Part shown: positions 43,601 to 44,875 of the stretch, in pieces
Layout of the letters: every line of letters begins with the position of its first letter
Numbering within the stretch: position 1 is the stretch's first letter
Assembly (NCBI GenBank): GCA_012519495.1
Contig: JAAYQA010000005.1
Coordinates: 1 to 44,875, forward strand
Direction of reading: 5' to 3'
Source of the DNA: Tissierellia bacterium
GTDB taxonomy: Bacteria; Bacillota; Clostridia; Tissierellales; Peptoniphilaceae
Length of the DNA: 44,875 bases
Made by a program: the position numbers and the translations under genes
Notes under the pieces: model-generated
The model's database searches: none
What the model was told of the DNA's origin: nothing
Seen by the model: only the letters and a program-made list of their open reading frames with translations

Positions 43601-43980
43601 GGCGCTCTCAATCCGAGAAGATTCCCGTGCGTACCGAAGGCGAACTGGACGCCATTGTGCGGGGTATGGAACTGGCCGGTGACTACGGGCAGGTGGGACA
43701 GCTGTTTGAACGTCTGCCGATTGAAGTAGGCACCAAGACCGGTACGGCACAGCGGGGCGGGCTGAATCCCGTAACCGGTGAGCCCTACGACGACTACGGC
43801 TGGTTTGTAGCATTTGCGCCTTTGGACGATCCGGAAATTGCCATGGCAACCGTTCTGTTCCAGGGCGGATCCGGATCCAATGCCGCACCCATGACGCGCG
43901 ATATGATTGCGAACTATTTCAAACTGTATCCGGAAAGACCCATGGAAGAAGTGGAACCGTCCGAAGATGTGGAGGAATAA
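40675..43980 (+). CDS. mrdA: Penicillin-binding protein 2 (elongation transpeptidase), unusually large
   Basis: 1101 residues, against roughly 630-700 in model PBP2s. TM helix (about 16-37), PRGNIYDRNGRLLA pedestal motif, then a long, mostly charged, helical insertion (about 90-460) before pedestal elements such as VSVEPVRYYPQGTMAAHVLGYVG. Transpeptidase: SIFK (S711, K714), SCN (769-771), KTG (1021-1023). A second insertion with ADVEKILSWLDEEELVSRQEVIVRLDEMG lies between SCN and KTG. The three catalytic motifs are intact, so it should be an active D,D-transpeptidase and beta-lactam target. The Glu-rich tail ends EVEPSEDVEE. Confidence 0.93.
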   Translation: MKWFNFKSPSIEKRYFLIFAVLFILSAALLGRLFMLTIVQGDDLKEASDTKRIKEVKTTAPRGNIYDRNGRLLAGTRTTFTVQLINDELRAVETPERNAILLQLVRRLEEDGVPYQEEYPIMLNALDFSNADDWKKQEDSPIDLVVERLQTSDLIGALLRSYYLSEDKAHYRLSPFQIAVKALDQKGVFLPVDAKLEAEFSVSYIPGAPYNEGVEKHGLTQDPMADVERLIQDDESIIRKMLSHPIVREMAYNLLKDRGLAGDLKLQPIALQQDIRSLENKGTLKRNFPGITAESTAKEDFVTIAEHTVLPQLFSHVYTEEENTVVPAELCLRLLDNKQVDHGLTLQVHETEADLQYKNPSAEQAKDPLAHLVELCIENDLTADIVTREDLKAEVQSLILDEGINPRILVSTWEYVYEKERKDITEDLELANDADAAAIFAARNEKYKMEIESPYEAVGVQALNARIDQIGHYGYEPLNIAYNLSDKTVAYLEETIPNNKGVQISVEPVRYYPQGTMAAHVLGYVGRIATEDELARYNEDTGYSPNDIIGKTGVEESYEALLKGKDGKEVVQVDVLGNRTQTLSKVAPIPGDNLFLTIDFDLQRVAEETLTRTLEALQSGTSYTSDWGDWTLYQKAGENLRNATSGATVVLDVNTGEVLAMANYNPYDPNLFSTGISATDWAGLFPEDERDSLAHRPLLNIATQSEIQPGSIFKLITSYAGLEKGLSPYEQIEDSGFVTIGDTDFGCWIWNEHRSTHGFVDMEHALMHSCNYYFYALALGENQTTGVPTGATLQIEDIENAAKVFGLDQPTGIEINTPQESAGQIPDPLAKVEAVRRQMRLFLEDELARYEEPDARKNPEQRTADVEKILSWLDEEELVSRQEVIVRLDEMGYNSEEPIGDNTASLTDILKFNYINQADWDITDTLNVVIGQGQNAYTPIQMANMVSTIANGGVKYKTTLFNKSMNYNNTSLLESRRSQSEKIPVRTEGELDAIVRGMELAGDYGQVGQLFERLPIEVGTKTGTAQRGGLNPVTGEPYDDYGWFVAFAPLDDPEIAMATVLFQGGSGSNAAPMTRDMIANYFKLYPERPMEEVEPSEDVEE

Positions 43981-44408
43981 TGCGACTGATAATCCGCGGT
44001 GCCGATGATGAATTCATCCGTACGCTTCTGCCCTTGCTGAAAACCCCGGCAATCCTTGCAGACTTGCGCACCGAAAAGACAGACACCGGTATCTGGCAGG
44101 GAGACGATCTGCCCGTGTACAACAGCTTTGACGCAAGAAGCGGGCTGTGTGAATGGGAAGATGCCTTGTACGACACCTGCGTTGCGGGTGTGCAGGCGGT
44201 GTATCCGCCGCGTGAACAACAGGAGATTCCCGGGGAGGAGACACCGCCGCCTTTTCCTGCGTGTATTCTTCTTACCGAAGAGGATTTTTCCGCAGACGAA
44301 GTGCTGGATGCATCGCTCGGTGCACGTCGGATTGCGGCTGTCTGGAACGGCGAGCAGGGTTTCTTGCAGCGGTTTTTTGCCGCATTAAAAGGAAATAATC
44401 ATGAATGA
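43980..44408 (+). CDS. Hypothetical protein between mrdA and a radical SAM gene
   Basis: 142 residues. I do not recognise a family. Predicted soluble alpha/beta: MRLIIRGADDEFIRTLLPLLKTPAILADLRTEK, a Pro/Glu-rich middle (EIPGEETPPPFPA), and a C-terminal GARRIAAVWNGEQGFLQRFFAAL. The ATG shares a base with the mrdA stop and the stop overlaps the next gene by eight, so it is a true operon member. In many Clostridia this position is held by minC or related genes, but I see no MinC motif. Confidence 0.7.
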   Translation: MRLIIRGADDEFIRTLLPLLKTPAILADLRTEKTDTGIWQGDDLPVYNSFDARSGLCEWEDALYDTCVAGVQAVYPPREQQEIPGEETPPPFPACILLTEEDFSADEVLDASLGARRIAAVWNGEQGFLQRFFAALKGNNHE

Positions 44409-44875
44409 ATTTGAACGCATATTGGAAAATGTGGAAAAACCCGCCCGCTATATCGGCGGGGAAGTGGGCAGTGTAAGAAAAAATGACAGCGATGTGCATA
44501 CGCGCTTTGCCTTTTGCTTTCCGGATGTGTACGAGATCGGGATGAGCCATTTAGGGATGCAGATTATCTATCAGCTGCTAAACCGTATGGATGGCGTACA
44601 ATGTGAGCGCGTTTTTATGCCCTGGACCGATATGATGGAAGAGATGGAAAAAAATGGCCTGCCTCTGCAATCGCTTGAGACCGGCCGCGCCTTGCCTTCT
44701 TTTGATGTGGTGGGTTTCACCTTACAGTATGAGATGAGTTATACAACAATCCTGCGCATGCTGAAGATGGCAGGTATCCCTTTGTATGCAAAAGACAGAG
44801 ATGAAAAGGCTCCCTTGCTGATCGCGGGCGGGGTCGGAACCGTCAATCCCGAACCGATGGCGCCGTTTTTTGACA
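44401..44875 (+). CDS. TIGR03960-type B12-binding-like radical SAM protein, 5' part
   Basis: 158 codons before the window ends. FERILENVEKPARYIGGEVGSVRK, RFAFCFPDVYEIGMSHLGMQIIYQLLNRMDGV, FMPWTDMMEEM, and LIAGGVGTVNPEPMAPFFD match the N-terminal domain of the TIGR03960 radical SAM family found near rng/rplU and mreB loci. The CxxxCxxC radical SAM motif would lie outside the window. ATG 44401 overlaps the preceding stop. Confidence 0.9.
   Translation, partial: MNEFERILENVEKPARYIGGEVGSVRKNDSDVHTRFAFCFPDVYEIGMSHLGMQIIYQLLNRMDGVQCERVFMPWTDMMEEMEKNGLPLQSLETGRALPSFDVVGFTLQYEMSYTTILRMLKMAGIPLYAKDRDEKAPLLIAGGVGTVNPEPMAPFFD

Overview
The window looks like chromosomal DNA from an anaerobic Firmicute of the class Clostridia. 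This is inference from gene content: a six-gene Rnf complex, a K+-type membrane pyrophosphatase, a diaminopropionate ammonia-lyase/YgeY pair, a short-form ThiC under a TPP riboswitch, Gram-positive style mreBCD-mrdA, and strong AGGAGG Shine-Dalgarno sites. G+C looks moderate by eye. Genus cannot be fixed from the sequence alone.

Layout. 1-1.1 kb: end of a galactokinase that seems to lack its last domain, coupled to galE. 1.2-6.1 kb: secG, a membrane pyrophosphatase, rnr and smpB. 6.2-10.2 kb (minus strand): response regulator, ABC ATPase, ABC permease, histidine kinase and a mercaptopyruvate-sulfurtransferase-like rhodanese, ending at a shared convergent terminator. 10.3-15.3 kb: a tight birA-thrC-thrB-hisF-msrAB operon with a lone hisF. 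15.3-20.0 kb: two tRNA-Leu genes, a 217-bp array of hairpins separated by a GAAAT-type box, polA-coaE-lytic transglycosylase, and a third tRNA-Leu. 20.0-24.5 kb: a second ABC/two-component operon that carries an exported HExxH metallopeptidase-like protein. 24.5-28.8 kb: an amino-acid catabolic operon (diaminopropionate ammonia-lyase, an M20 hydrolase with a one-base frameshift, a D-aminoacylase-like amidohydrolase) behind a strong promoter overlapped by a perfect 22-bp palindrome. 28.9-34.4 kb: rnfCDGEAB, with an RnfG that has two FMN-binding domains. 34.5-36.0 kb: TPP riboswitch and thiC. 36.1-44.9 kb: NusG-domain-II protein, Gx transporter, maf, radC, mreB, mreC, mreD, a very large PBP2, an unrecognised gene, and the start of a TIGR03960-type radical SAM protein.

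How the parts fit. The catabolic operon would yield pyruvate and ammonia from diaminopropionate and free amino acids from N-acyl (perhaps D-) amino acids. Rnf and the pyrophosphatase would couple ferredoxin and PPi energy to an ion gradient. The two ABC/two-component modules resemble cell-envelope stress or antimicrobial-peptide resistance systems. The last operon elongates the cell wall. The best leads for something undescribed are the hairpin array (15623-15839), the HExxH protein inside the ABC/two-component operon (21533-22423), the palindrome-controlled catabolic operon, the MreB with a degenerate second phosphate loop, and the two-domain RnfG.
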